Notes: generated by a model not told the origin, from the sequence alone. DNA of 6,683 nucleotides from Bacteroidales bacterium (GCA_030618905.1 JAUXCL010000137.1:1-6683); one strand, 5' to 3'; counted from the first letter of the stretch, positions 1-5,852 are shown. Numbers and translations are program-made.

Positions 1-284
1 GAAGTATGCACGATCAATTTGTCAGCAATATTGATTTGTGGAAGGATTTCTTCCAATGCATTGTCAGTAATACAACAGAAATACACATCCGATTCCTGGT
101 CCAGGTCCTCCATGGATGAAATGGCTCCGGCTTTTAAGGCTTGTGCCAGGGTTCGGGCCCTGGCAGGATCCCTTCCGTATACCTGTTTGATTTCACACCC
201 GGCATTCAAAAATACCCTGGAAAGATGTGTGGCTACATTTCCTGTGCCAATGATGGAGATTTTATTTAAACGATTTACTGACAT
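1..284 (-). CDS. Rossmann-fold / DUF2520 protein, 3' end cut by window edge
   Basis: Reading the minus strand from the ATG at 284 gives 94 residues open to the window edge, so the C-terminal part lies outside. The start reads MSVNRLNKISIIGTGNVATH; GTGNVATHL (residues 13-21) is a dinucleotide-binding glycine loop at the end of a first beta strand, and a second strand follows (EIKQVYGRDPARA, 31-43). This layout matches the Bacteroidota family with an N-terminal Rossmann-like domain and a C-terminal DUF2520, often labelled 'F420-dependent NADP oxidoreductase' by homology; the real substrate is unknown. It is transcribed away from the MerR-type regulator, sharing a 123-base intergenic region. The ATG is chosen because the Rossmann strand starts right after it and a -7 box lies about 20 bases upstream. 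The open plus-strand frame over the same bases is only its antisense shadow. Confidence 0.85.
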   Translation of the reverse strand, partial: MSVNRLNKISIIGTGNVATHLSRVFLNAGCEIKQVYGRDPARARTLAQALKAGAISSMEDLDQESDVYFCCITDNALEEILPQINIADKLIVHT

Positions 285-304
285 GCCTGTAATGGACGAA
301 AATA

Positions 305-338
305 CAAATTTAAGTTCAATTGTTGATCCTGGACTCAA
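305..338 (-). promoter_or_regulatory. Putative Bacteroidota promoter of the DUF2520 gene
   Basis: On the minus strand TAAATTTG (312 to 305) matches the TAnnTTTG -7 consensus exactly. A TTG (338 to 336) lies 23 bases further upstream, slightly more than the usual 19-21. Transcription would start near 298, leaving a leader of about 15 bases. Both elements lie within or at the edge of the inverted repeat at 309-348. Confidence 0.45.
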
Positions 339-348
339 TTAACTTAAA
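309..348. repeat. Near-perfect inverted repeat in the divergent intergenic region; candidate operator
   Basis: The left arm TTTAAGTTCAATTG (309-322) and right arm CAATTAACTTAAA (336-348) are reverse complements except for one extra base in the left arm; the spacer is 13 bases. The arms fall on the -7 box and the -33 TTG proposed for the minus-strand gene. Low G+C and the absence of a T-tract argue against a terminator. An operator for the adjacent MerR-type regulator is the simplest reading, but this is inferred from position and symmetry only. Confidence 0.5.
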
Positions 349-363
349 CATTATTAAACCTTG

Positions 364-375
364 ATTGTTAATGTA
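364..375 (+). promoter_or_regulatory. Candidate regulator site upstream of the MerR-type gene
   Basis: ATTGTTAATGTA lies 33 bases before the regulator start codon and matches ATTGTTAACATA at 1291-1302, just after the same gene, in 10 of 12 positions. The reappearance of this motif on both sides of a regulator gene suggests a binding site for autoregulation. No convincing -33/-7 pair was found for the regulator gene itself; the nearest resemblance is TAAACCTTG at 355-363. Confidence 0.3.
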
Positions 376-407
376 AATGAAAACAACAAACAAAGACGAT
401 AGCGGTA

Positions 408-1286
408 ATGTCTGGTGGCTATTCAATAAAAGATATTGAGAGATTAACAGGTATCAAGGCCCATACTTTAAGGATATGGGAGAAGCGGTATAATATAGTA
501 AAGCCTGAAAGATCGGACACCAATATCAGGTGTTATAATGATGAAAACTTAAAAAGGCTGCTAAATATATCTATCCTGGTAAAAAATGGTTATAGGATCT
601 CAAAGATTGCAGACCTGGATGACGAACAGATCAATGAGAAGGTCCTGGAGACATCCAGGCTGAGTCACAATTATGCCAGCCAGATTGAAAGTCTCATTGT
701 ATCGATGATCGAACTTGACGAAGTGAAGTTTGAGACCGTGCTGAATTCTGTGATCATCAGATTGGGTTTTGAAAGGACTGTTTTTGACATATTATATCCT
801 CTTTTTGAGCGGATTGGAATATTATGGCAGATAGGGTCAATCAATCCCGCACAGGAACATTTTATCTCGAACCTGATCCGGAGAAAAATGTTTGTGGCAA
901 TCGACGGGCTGCCACCGCCTTCGTCATCTGATTCAAAGCAATTCATTTTATTCTTACCTGAGTGGGAATTGCATGAGATTGGATTACTGCTTTATGATTA
1001 CCTGATCCGGAAAAAAGGCCATAAAGTCATATACCTTGGCCAGAGCCTGCCTATGGATGACCTGCTAAGTGTAAGCAAGATAAAAACGCCTGATTATATC
1101 CTTACATCCTTTACCGCCGCAATTCCTAAAAATGAACTCCGCTCTTATGTTGACAATATTGCCAATAATTTTCAAGATCAAACGATCCTGATCACCGGCA
1201 TCCAGGCCTCAGGCTTAACAAACCTGCCTGAAAATGTCCTTCTTTTTCCTTCTACTGCGGAATTTAAAGAAAACATCCTCAAATAG
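408..1286 (+). CDS. MerR-family regulator with B12-binding domain (CarH/LitR type)
   Basis: The 292-residue protein has three parts. Residues 5-70 are a MerR winged helix-turn-helix (YSIKDIERLTGIKAHTLRIW, then the wing with KPERS and RCYNDENL). Residues about 86-170 form a helical B12-binding-2 bundle. Residues about 178-290 form a B12-binding Rossmann domain. W140 followed by nine residues and E150-H151 reproduces the Wx9EH signature of adenosylcobalamin photoreceptors. E187-L-H189-E-I-G192 corresponds to the D/ExHxxG loop whose histidine ligates cobalt. YLGQSLP (209-215) fits the next strand. Known relatives are CarH of Myxococcus and Thermus and LitR of Streptomyces, which bind DNA in the dark and release it in light, controlling carotenoid synthesis. 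Here Q141 follows the signature tryptophan, where Thermus CarH has, as I recall, its light-state histidine, so light response may be altered. The ATG at 408 lies directly before the HTH; the upstream ATGs at 371 and 377 are not in this frame. Confidence 0.9.
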   Translation: MSGGYSIKDIERLTGIKAHTLRIWEKRYNIVKPERSDTNIRCYNDENLKRLLNISILVKNGYRISKIADLDDEQINEKVLETSRLSHNYASQIESLIVSMIELDEVKFETVLNSVIIRLGFERTVFDILYPLFERIGILWQIGSINPAQEHFISNLIRRKMFVAIDGLPPPSSSDSKQFILFLPEWELHEIGLLLYDYLIRKKGHKVIYLGQSLPMDDLLSVSKIKTPDYILTSFTAAIPKNELRSYVDNIANNFQDQTILITGIQASGLTNLPENVLLFPSTAEFKENILK

Positions 1287-1289
1287 AAT

Positions 1290-1311
1290 TATTGTTAACA
1301 TATTAACAATA
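1290..1311. repeat. Perfect 9-bp palindrome just after the MerR-type gene; candidate operator
   Basis: TATTGTTAA (1290-1298) and TTAACAATA (1303-1311) are exact reverse complements with the spacer CATA. The repeat begins four bases after the regulator stop codon, in the region feeding the sigma factor gene. It is pure A/T-rich with no T-tract, so a terminator is unlikely. Half of it recurs upstream of the regulator at 364-375. It sits directly upstream of a promoter-like element (1313-1330), where a bound regulator could block or bend the promoter. Confidence 0.5.
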
Positions 1312-1312
1312 C

Positions 1313-1469
1313 TTTGTTTAACATTTGCCTTTTTCTGGCATTTAGCAGCAAAAAAATATTTATTTTTTATCTGTATGACTTTCAGTCCTTTACTATTCTT
1401 ATTTAGATTAATTAAAATATATATTGCAAAAAACTTGACTTTGGCTAATCAATTTGTTTAACTTTGCCT
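1313..1469 (+). repeat. Two near-identical promoter-like direct repeats, 140 bases apart, within the 217-base spacer
   Basis: TTTGTTTAACATTTGCCT (1313-1330) and TTTGTTTAACTTTGCCT (1453-1469) differ by a single A. The second contains an exact TAnnTTTG box; the first has one base too many (TAACATTTG). Between them the sequence is very A/T-rich, with an A-run/T-run inverted repeat at 1351-1368. I see no gene: the 28-codon frame starting at 1375 ends inside the second repeat and has no visible support. The spacer 1287-1503 thus seems to be a regulatory region for the sigma gene. Confidence 0.45.
1435..1466 (+). promoter_or_regulatory. Promoter of the ECF sigma factor gene
   Basis: TAACTTTG (1459-1466) matches the TAnnTTTG -7 box exactly and TTG (1435-1437) lies 21 bases upstream, within the normal spacing of Bacteroidota primary-sigma promoters. 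The start would fall near 1473, giving a leader of about 30 bases before the ATG at 1504. Confidence 0.6.
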
Positions 1470-1503
1470 CATCGATCATTAAACACTCGAAAAATTACAG
1501 TTC

Positions 1504-2010
1504 ATGACAGCAATAGAATTTAACTATAACCTCACCGGAATGCAGAAGCATCTGGAATATTTTGCAAAGCGATTGACCTCAAATGAAAGTGATGCTCATG
1601 ATCTTTTGCAGGAGACCTATTTAAAAGCACTGGTTTTCAGGGAAAAATTTGTTCAAAAAACCAATTTCAAAGCCTGGTTATTTACCATTATGAAGAACAT
1701 CTTTATTAATAATTACCGCAGGAATGTCAGGGCCAGAACACTTATTGACACCACCGACAATTTATACCATCTCAACAGTTCAGGTGCAGCAATAAGCATC
1801 ACTCCAGAGTCGAGGATTTTTGAGCAGGAAATAAGGCAAACCATTGAGGCCCTTGAGGATGACCACAGGATCCCTTTTGAAATGCATACACAGGGATTTA
1901 AATACAAAGAAATTGCAGAAGCCCTTGACATCTCCATTGGAACTGTAAAAAGCAGAATTTTCTTTGGGAGAAAAAAATTAATGGCTTCGCTTAAGGATTA
2001 TAATAATTGA
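1504..2010 (+). CDS. ECF-type RNA polymerase sigma factor (possible LitS-like partner)
   Basis: The 168-residue protein has the two-domain build of extracytoplasmic-function sigma factors. Region 2 spans about 12-75 with DLLQETYLKAL (33-43), which binds the polymerase clamp and the -10 element, and FKAWLFTIMKNIFINNYRR (55-73). A linker of about 40 residues follows. Region 4 spans about 108-162 with the helix-turn-helix KYKEIAEALDISIGTVKSRI (133-152). No anti-sigma factor or transmembrane partner is next to it. The gene follows the B12-binding MerR regulator on the same strand after a 217-base operator-rich spacer, like the litR-litS pairing, where the sigma factor is made when the repressor lets go in light. 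That role is inferred from context. It has its own promoter and is followed by a terminator, so it appears to be a single-gene transcript. Its targets cannot be seen here. Confidence 0.9.
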   Translation: MTAIEFNYNLTGMQKHLEYFAKRLTSNESDAHDLLQETYLKALVFREKFVQKTNFKAWLFTIMKNIFINNYRRNVRARTLIDTTDNLYHLNSSGAAISITPESRIFEQEIRQTIEALEDDHRIPFEMHTQGFKYKEIAEALDISIGTVKSRIFFGRKKLMASLKDYNN

Positions 2011-2035
2011 TTATACATTTTGGGTTAATGTATAA
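2011..2035. repeat. Perfect 9-bp inverted repeat abutting the sigma stop codon
   Basis: TTATACATT (2011-2019) and AATGTATAA (2027-2035) are exact reverse complements around the 7-base loop TTGGGTT. The repeat begins at the base after the stop codon and ends at the base before the terminator stem. It may be an auxiliary hairpin protecting the 3' end. It also contains TTAATGTA (2025-2032), the same eight bases found at 368-375 before the MerR-type gene, so an operator is a second possibility. Confidence 0.5.
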
Positions 2036-2065
2036 AAGCCTTCCGAGCAGGGAGGCTTTTTTTTT
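2036..2065 (+). terminator. Intrinsic terminator of the sigma factor gene
   Basis: AAGCCTTCC (2036-2044) pairs with GGGAGGCTT (2050-2058) with one T-G wobble, loop GAGCA, followed by an unbroken T-run to 2065. Read from the minus strand the same stem is followed by TTTTATA, so it may also stop the convergent gene, whose stop codon overlaps the last bases of the T-run. Confidence 0.9.
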
Positions 2066-2585
2066 AGAATAATTCCTGGATCTCTTTCTTGATAAAGATC
2101 AATGCTGTGCCAATGGCCTGGTTACCCCCGGCCATTCCTTTTTCAATGACTGCCTGTCCCAGGTCAGTACCCATGGCTTCTTCCGGCAACTCCGCGTAAG
2201 TAGTATGAATTAGCTTTATGACATCTTCCTTGGCATTTTTCACCAATTCCCAGGCCTGTGATGAAATATACAATTGCTGGCTCAGGTTATGCTGAAACTC
2301 TTCTCTCACAATGGCTATAATCTTATTACGCAGCTGGTCAGCATTCAGGACCGGGTTGCCTGCCCTGACCACCAATCCACTGGGAGAGATCCTTTCAAGA
2401 AATAATGTAATACGCTCATAAGCTTGCAGGCGAATCGGCAATACTGTCTTCTGCCCTTTTTCCCTGATCTTCAACTCTTGTTTCTTTACCTGGTTATCCA
2501 GGAAAACTTTGATAAAATAATAGATAACGACGAACATGACCATTGAGGGCAGGAGGTACTTCAGGATTTCCAGGAATGCATTCAT
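2064..2585 (-). CDS. Small membrane-anchored protein of unknown function (DUF7935-like)
   Basis: The 173-residue product has one hydrophobic helix near the N-terminus (about 9-28, LKYLLPSMVMFVVIYYFIKV region) and then a basic stretch (33-46), so it is probably anchored in the inner membrane with the remainder in the cytoplasm by the positive-inside rule. The soluble part contains PIRLQAYERITLFLERISP (50-68), followed by R74, and then a helical segment with NKIIAIVREEFQHNLSQQLY (87-106). This pattern recalls a Bacteroidota-conserved family of hypothetical proteins, I believe DUF7935, but I know no function. No catalytic motif is evident. The gene stands alone: convergent with the sigma gene (sharing its terminator) and divergent from the aminotransferase gene across 114 bases. 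Confidence 0.85.
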   Translation of the reverse strand: MNAFLEILKYLLPSMVMFVVIYYFIKVFLDNQVKKQELKIREKGQKTVLPIRLQAYERITLFLERISPSGLVVRAGNPVLNADQLRNKIIAIVREEFQHNLSQQLYISSQAWELVKNAKEDVIKLIHTTYAELPEEAMGTDLGQAVIEKGMAGGNQAIGTALIFIKKEIQELF

Positions 2586-2611
2586 AAGGATTGATTTAAA
2601 GGTTTGGAATA

Positions 2612-2619
2612 CAAAAGTA
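2612..2619 (-). promoter_or_regulatory. -7 box for the small membrane protein gene
   Basis: TACTTTTG on the minus strand (2619 to 2612) fits TAnnTTTG exactly, 26 bases before the start codon at 2585. No clear TTG is found at the expected -33 position, so the call rests on the -7 box and its placement. Confidence 0.45.
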
Positions 2620-2660
2620 ATTATTCATTGTTATTTTTTAAACAGATGTGCTAAAATTAC

Positions 2661-2668
2661 TACATTTG
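2661..2668 (+). promoter_or_regulatory. -7 box for the aminotransferase gene; decides the start codon
   Basis: TACATTTG fits TAnnTTTG exactly; a T-run (2632-2639) stands in place of a clear -33 TTTG. Transcription would begin near 2675. That leaves only a few bases before the GTG at 2679 but about 25 before the ATG at 2700, favouring the ATG. Confidence 0.5.
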
Positions 2669-2699
2669 TTTCTCTTTTGTGAATTATAGATATATTGAC

Positions 2700-3902
2700 A
2701 TGGAAATTCTATCTGAAAGGTTAAGGTCATTATCCGAATCGGAAACCCTTGCCATGACCAGGAAGAGCAGGGAATTAAAAGACCAGGGCATTGATGTGAT
2801 CAACCTGAGCATTGGTGAACCGGATTTTAACACACCTGATTTTATCAAAGATGCTGCCATACAAGCCATTCATGATAACCATACCCACTATGCTCCTGTG
2901 TCGGGGTATTATGAGTTGCGTGAAGCTATCGCTGCGAAGTTAACCCGGGATAACCACCTGCAATACAAGCCCGAACAGATTGTTGTCTCCGGGGGTGCCA
3001 AACAATCCATTGCCAATGCTGTATTAAGCCTTGTCGGGCCGGGAGATGAGGTGATCGTACCTGCTCCGTATTGGGTTTCTTATAAGGAGATCATCAAACT
3101 GGCCCAGGGAACGCCTGTTTATATCCAGGCAACGATTGACCATGATTTCAAGATTACTCCTGGGCAATTAGAAGCAGCCATCACCGATAATACTAAAGTA
3201 CTGCTTTACAGCAGTCCTTGCAACCCAACAGGATCTGTTTATTCCAGGGAGGAGTTAAAAGGCATTGCGGAAGTGATTGCCAAACATCCTCAGATCTTCA
3301 TCATCTCAGATGAGATTTATGAATTGATCAACTTTGCAGGCAAGCATGAAAGCATCGCACAATTTGACTTTATTCGCGACCAGGTGGTCACCATCAACGG
3401 GGTATCCAAGGGATTTGCCATGACCGGGTGGCGTGTCGGATACATGGCTGCACCGATCACAATTGCCAAAGCCTGCGATAAACTTCAAGGCCAGGTTACC
3501 TCTGCCACCTGTTCCATATCTCAGTATGCTGCGCTGGAAGCCATTAAGATCGACCCCTATAAATCTGAAGAGATCCAATCCATGATCAGGATTTTCCATG
3601 AGCGGCGGGACCTTATACTGGAACTCCTTAAAGATATTCCAGGATTCAGGACCAATGTTCCGGAAGGGGCATTTTATGTCTTTCCGAACATCAAATATTA
3701 TTTTGGCAAAAGCAATGGCTCATTTACGATCAATAATGCGAAGGATGTATGCTTGTATATTCTTGAACAAGCTCATGTTGCACTCGTTCCCGGAGATGCT
3801 TTTGGCAACCCGAATTGTGTCAGGCTCTCCTATGCAGCATCAAAAGAGCTCTTGATAGAGGCTGTCAGAAGAATAAAAGATGCCCTGAAGGCATTTGCAT
3901 AG
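2700..3902 (+). CDS. aspC: Class I PLP aminotransferase, aspartate aminotransferase type
   Basis: The 400-residue cytoplasmic enzyme belongs to fold-type I PLP aminotransferases, subgroup of bacterial aspartate aminotransferases that open with xxLSxRLxxLxxSxTLAM. It should move the amino group between aspartate (or related amino acids) and 2-oxoglutarate. Visible landmarks: GEPDF (39-43), PAPYWVSY (121-128) with the aromatic residue that stacks on the cofactor, NPTG (175-178), SDEIY (203-207) with D204 for the pyridine nitrogen and Y207, SKGFAMTGWRVGY (236-248) with K237 as the Schiff-base lysine, and R375 in VRLSYA for the substrate carboxylate. All key residues are present and the length is typical. 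The ATG at 2700 is preferred over a GTG seven codons upstream because of the family N-terminus and the -7 box. Substrate preference among aspartate, prephenate and others cannot be settled by eye. The heptose kinase gene follows after 48 bases, perhaps on the same transcript. Confidence 0.93.
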   Translation: MEILSERLRSLSESETLAMTRKSRELKDQGIDVINLSIGEPDFNTPDFIKDAAIQAIHDNHTHYAPVSGYYELREAIAAKLTRDNHLQYKPEQIVVSGGAKQSIANAVLSLVGPGDEVIVPAPYWVSYKEIIKLAQGTPVYIQATIDHDFKITPGQLEAAITDNTKVLLYSSPCNPTGSVYSREELKGIAEVIAKHPQIFIISDEIYELINFAGKHESIAQFDFIRDQVVTINGVSKGFAMTGWRVGYMAAPITIAKACDKLQGQVTSATCSISQYAALEAIKIDPYKSEEIQSMIRIFHERRDLILELLKDIPGFRTNVPEGAFYVFPNIKYYFGKSNGSFTINNAKDVCLYILEQAHVALVPGDAFGNPNCVRLSYAASKELLIEAVRRIKDALKAFA

Positions 3903-3950
3903 AAACAATCACCCAATCAATTTGTTATTTTCAGGAAAAATTGACAAATC

Positions 3951-4964
3951 ATGGCCAAGCACGATAGATTCAAGGAAATTTTCAGTGATTTCAACAACCT
4001 GAATGTCATGATCATCGGTGACGTGATGGTGGATGCATATCTCTGGGGTAATGTTGACCGCATTTCACCGGAGGCACCGGTACCCATTGTTGCCGTGAAA
4101 CAAAGAGAAGAAAGGCTTGGGGGAGCGGCCAATGTGGCATTGAACATCAAGTCAATGGGTGCCAATCCCATTCTATGTTCAGTGATTGGTGAGGATAACA
4201 AGGGAGATGTATTTTTGAAATTATTGGAAGATGACGGCCTTGAAACAATCGGAATATGCCAGAGTGACCAAAGGATCACCACCACCAAATTCAGGATTAT
4301 CGGTAACAAAACGCAGCTACTGAGGGTTGATGAGGAAATCACCTCTGATTTAAATAACAGGGATACGGATAAGCTCATTTACCAGGTATATCATATTATC
4401 GATGATAAGAAAGTGGATATCATCATCTTCCAGGATTATGACAAAGGGGCGATAACCCGTAAGGTCATCTCAAAGGTCATTGCCCGGGCGAATGAGAAGA
4501 ATATCCCTGTTGCTGTAGACCCAAAACGGAAGAATTTCCAAAAGTATAAAAGTATATCCCTGTTTAAGCCCAACCTGAAGGAATTGCAGGAAGGACTGAA
4601 GACCGAATTCAATCATAAAGACATCAAAGAATTGAACCAGGCGGTCCTGAGGTTACAGGAAAGCCAGAATATACAGCATGCATTGATCACCTTATCTGAA
4701 GACGGTTTGTATATCAGTTCCCGGCAGAGCAACCAGCGGATCATTCATTCCGTGCCAGCTCATGTAAGGTCGATTGCAGACGTGAGTGGAGCCGGTGACA
4801 CCGTCATCAGCATTGCTGCTTTATGTTTGGCCAGTGATTGCTCACCTTTTGAAATTGCGTTTATTTCCAACCTTGCAGGTGGACTTGTTTGTGAGGAAGT
4901 AGGCGTGGTCCCCATCCAAAAAGAGAAGTTACTGCTGGAAGTCCAGCAAATGGAATTATCCTGA
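3951..4964 (+). CDS. rfaE1: D-glycero-beta-D-manno-heptose-7-phosphate kinase (RfaE/HldE domain I)
   Basis: The 337-residue protein is a PfkB/ribokinase-fold sugar kinase. The sequence IIGDVMVDAYLWGNVDRISP (21-40) followed by EAPVPIV is diagnostic of the heptose kinase branch. GGAANVALN (57-65) is the sugar-binding PfkB signature 1, NPT-like KPNLKEL lies at 206-212, and DVSGAGDTVIS (277-287) is signature 2 with D283 as catalytic base and the GAGD anion hole. It should phosphorylate heptose-7-phosphate to the 1,7-bisphosphate, a cytoplasmic step toward ADP-heptose for lipopolysaccharide core. E. coli HldE carries a second nucleotidyltransferase domain; this protein ends just after the kinase domain, so the transferase must be a separate gene outside the window. 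It lies 48 bases behind the aminotransferase and 95 before porT. Confidence in the kinase family is very high and in the heptose substrate high. Confidence 0.92.
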   Translation: MAKHDRFKEIFSDFNNLNVMIIGDVMVDAYLWGNVDRISPEAPVPIVAVKQREERLGGAANVALNIKSMGANPILCSVIGEDNKGDVFLKLLEDDGLETIGICQSDQRITTTKFRIIGNKTQLLRVDEEITSDLNNRDTDKLIYQVYHIIDDKKVDIIIFQDYDKGAITRKVISKVIARANEKNIPVAVDPKRKNFQKYKSISLFKPNLKELQEGLKTEFNHKDIKELNQAVLRLQESQNIQHALITLSEDGLYISSRQSNQRIIHSVPAHVRSIADVSGAGDTVISIAALCLASDCSPFEIAFISNLAGGLVCEEVGVVPIQKEKLLLEVQQMELS

Positions 4965-4980
4965 GAATAAAAAATATTAT

Positions 4981-4988
4981 TAAGTTTG
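4981..4988 (+). promoter_or_regulatory. -7 box for a possible porT promoter
   Basis: TAAGTTTG matches TAnnTTTG exactly, in the 95-base gap between the kinase gene and porT. No good -33 TTG is visible 19-21 bases upstream, so porT may be driven from here, by readthrough from the kinase gene, or both. The leader would be about 65 bases. Confidence 0.35.
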
Positions 4989-5059
4989 CAAATTCATTTG
5001 AGTGGACGGTAATAATTCCCTGCTCTTTGCGTTAAGAACATGAATAAATAAGAAGATCC

Positions 5060-5833
5060 TTGAGGTTATCGAAGTACATATTGACAGGTTTAATTGTTTG
5101 TTTTTTCATTTTGCAAGGACAGAAGGTGTATGCGCAAAAGAAAATAATGAACCTGCCAACCTATAATTATTCAAAGTATCATTTTGGCTTTCTCCTGGGA
5201 CTAAACCAGATCAATTTCGTGGTCAAGACCAAATCGGATTTGAGCCAGGTGGTTTATGATTCAACCCATTCCCCTGATATATTTGCAGATTCACTTCGCA
5301 TCCTGGGTATCAACTCAGACCCAACATTGGGTTTCACCATCGGTATTGTTGGGAACTTACGTCTGGGTAAATATTTTGACCTTCGCTTTATCCCCTCCTT
5401 GTCTTTTGGGGAGCGTTACCTGAATTACACCTTCCTCAGGTATTTTAACGGTACACCGAGTGTGGTTGAGATCAAGAAATCTGTCACCTCAACCTTTGTT
5501 GAATTTCCATTGGATATCAAATACAGGTCGAAACGTATTGGTAATTTCGGAGCTTACTTATTAGCAGGTGTCAAGTACAGTATGGACCTGGCCACCAATA
5601 AGGCCAAGAAGACTGATGACCCTACCCAGAAGCTGGTCCGCTTAAACCGGAGGGACTTCTCATTGGAAGGGGGTATTGGCTTTGACTTTTATAATGCCTG
5701 GTTCAAGTTTGGAATTGAGTTAAAGATGTCGTATGGCCTTACGGACATCCTGGTAAGGGAAAATAATGTGTATACCAGTGGAATTGACAAATTCAGATCC
5801 AAAATGTTCCAACTTTCCTTTACCTTTGAATAA
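5060..5833 (+). CDS. porT: PorT/SprT outer-membrane protein of the type IX secretion system
   Basis: The 257-residue product starts with a signal peptide (RLSK, hydrophobic core about 7-18, likely cleavage after VYA at 25). The mature part alternates polar and hydrophobic residues like a beta-barrel: YHFGFLLGLNQINFVV (40-55), LGKYFDLRFIPSLSFGERYL (102-121), TFVEFPLDIKYRS (145-157), GAYLLAGVKYSMD (164-176), FSLEGGIGFDFY (200-211), FKFGIELKMSYGL (215-227) and FQLSFTFE at the end. The ELKMSYG motif and overall order match PorT of Porphyromonas and SprT of Flavobacterium, required for secretion and attachment of surface proteins in Bacteroidota. The frame has no ATG at its head: a TTG at 5060 is the only plausible start, and an in-frame TAA lies at 5045-5047. 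The unrecognised gene at 5853 follows after 19 bases and is probably cotranscribed. Confidence 0.88.
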   Translation: MRLSKYILTGLIVCFFILQGQKVYAQKKIMNLPTYNYSKYHFGFLLGLNQINFVVKTKSDLSQVVYDSTHSPDIFADSLRILGINSDPTLGFTIGIVGNLRLGKYFDLRFIPSLSFGERYLNYTFLRYFNGTPSVVEIKKSVTSTFVEFPLDIKYRSKRIGNFGAYLLAGVKYSMDLATNKAKKTDDPTQKLVRLNRRDFSLEGGIGFDFYNAWFKFGIELKMSYGLTDILVRENNVYTSGIDKFRSKMFQLSFTFE

Positions 5834-5852
5834 TCCATTCAAATAGCATATC

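Noticed and set aside
19..342. Plus-strand open frame of 107 codons at the left edge
   Set aside because: It is antisense to a clear Rossmann-fold protein on the minus strand and its translation has no family character.
1351..1368. A-run/T-run inverted repeat as a terminator
   Set aside because: There is no G/C in the stem and the loop would be two to four bases; such symmetry is expected in A/T-rich spacers.
1234..1461. Hydrophobic open frame of 75 codons across the end of the MerR-type gene, including a 28-codon version from 1375
   Set aside because: It overlaps the regulator in another frame, runs through A/T-rich DNA where hydrophobic codons arise by chance, and ends inside the sigma promoter.
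1504..2010. Sigma factor as a SigP-like regulator of type IX secretion because porT is about 3 kb away
   Set aside because: The sigma gene is closely linked to the B12 regulator and is separated from porT by a terminator and three genes; nothing in the porT upstream region points to it.
3306..3855. Open frames on both strands within the aminotransferase gene
   Set aside because: They are shadows of the well-supported PLP enzyme, which has all its catalytic residues in its own frame.
3917..3944. TCAATTT...AAATTGA repeat just before the heptose kinase start
   Set aside because: The 7-bp A/T-only stem is too weak to call a terminator or riboregulator.
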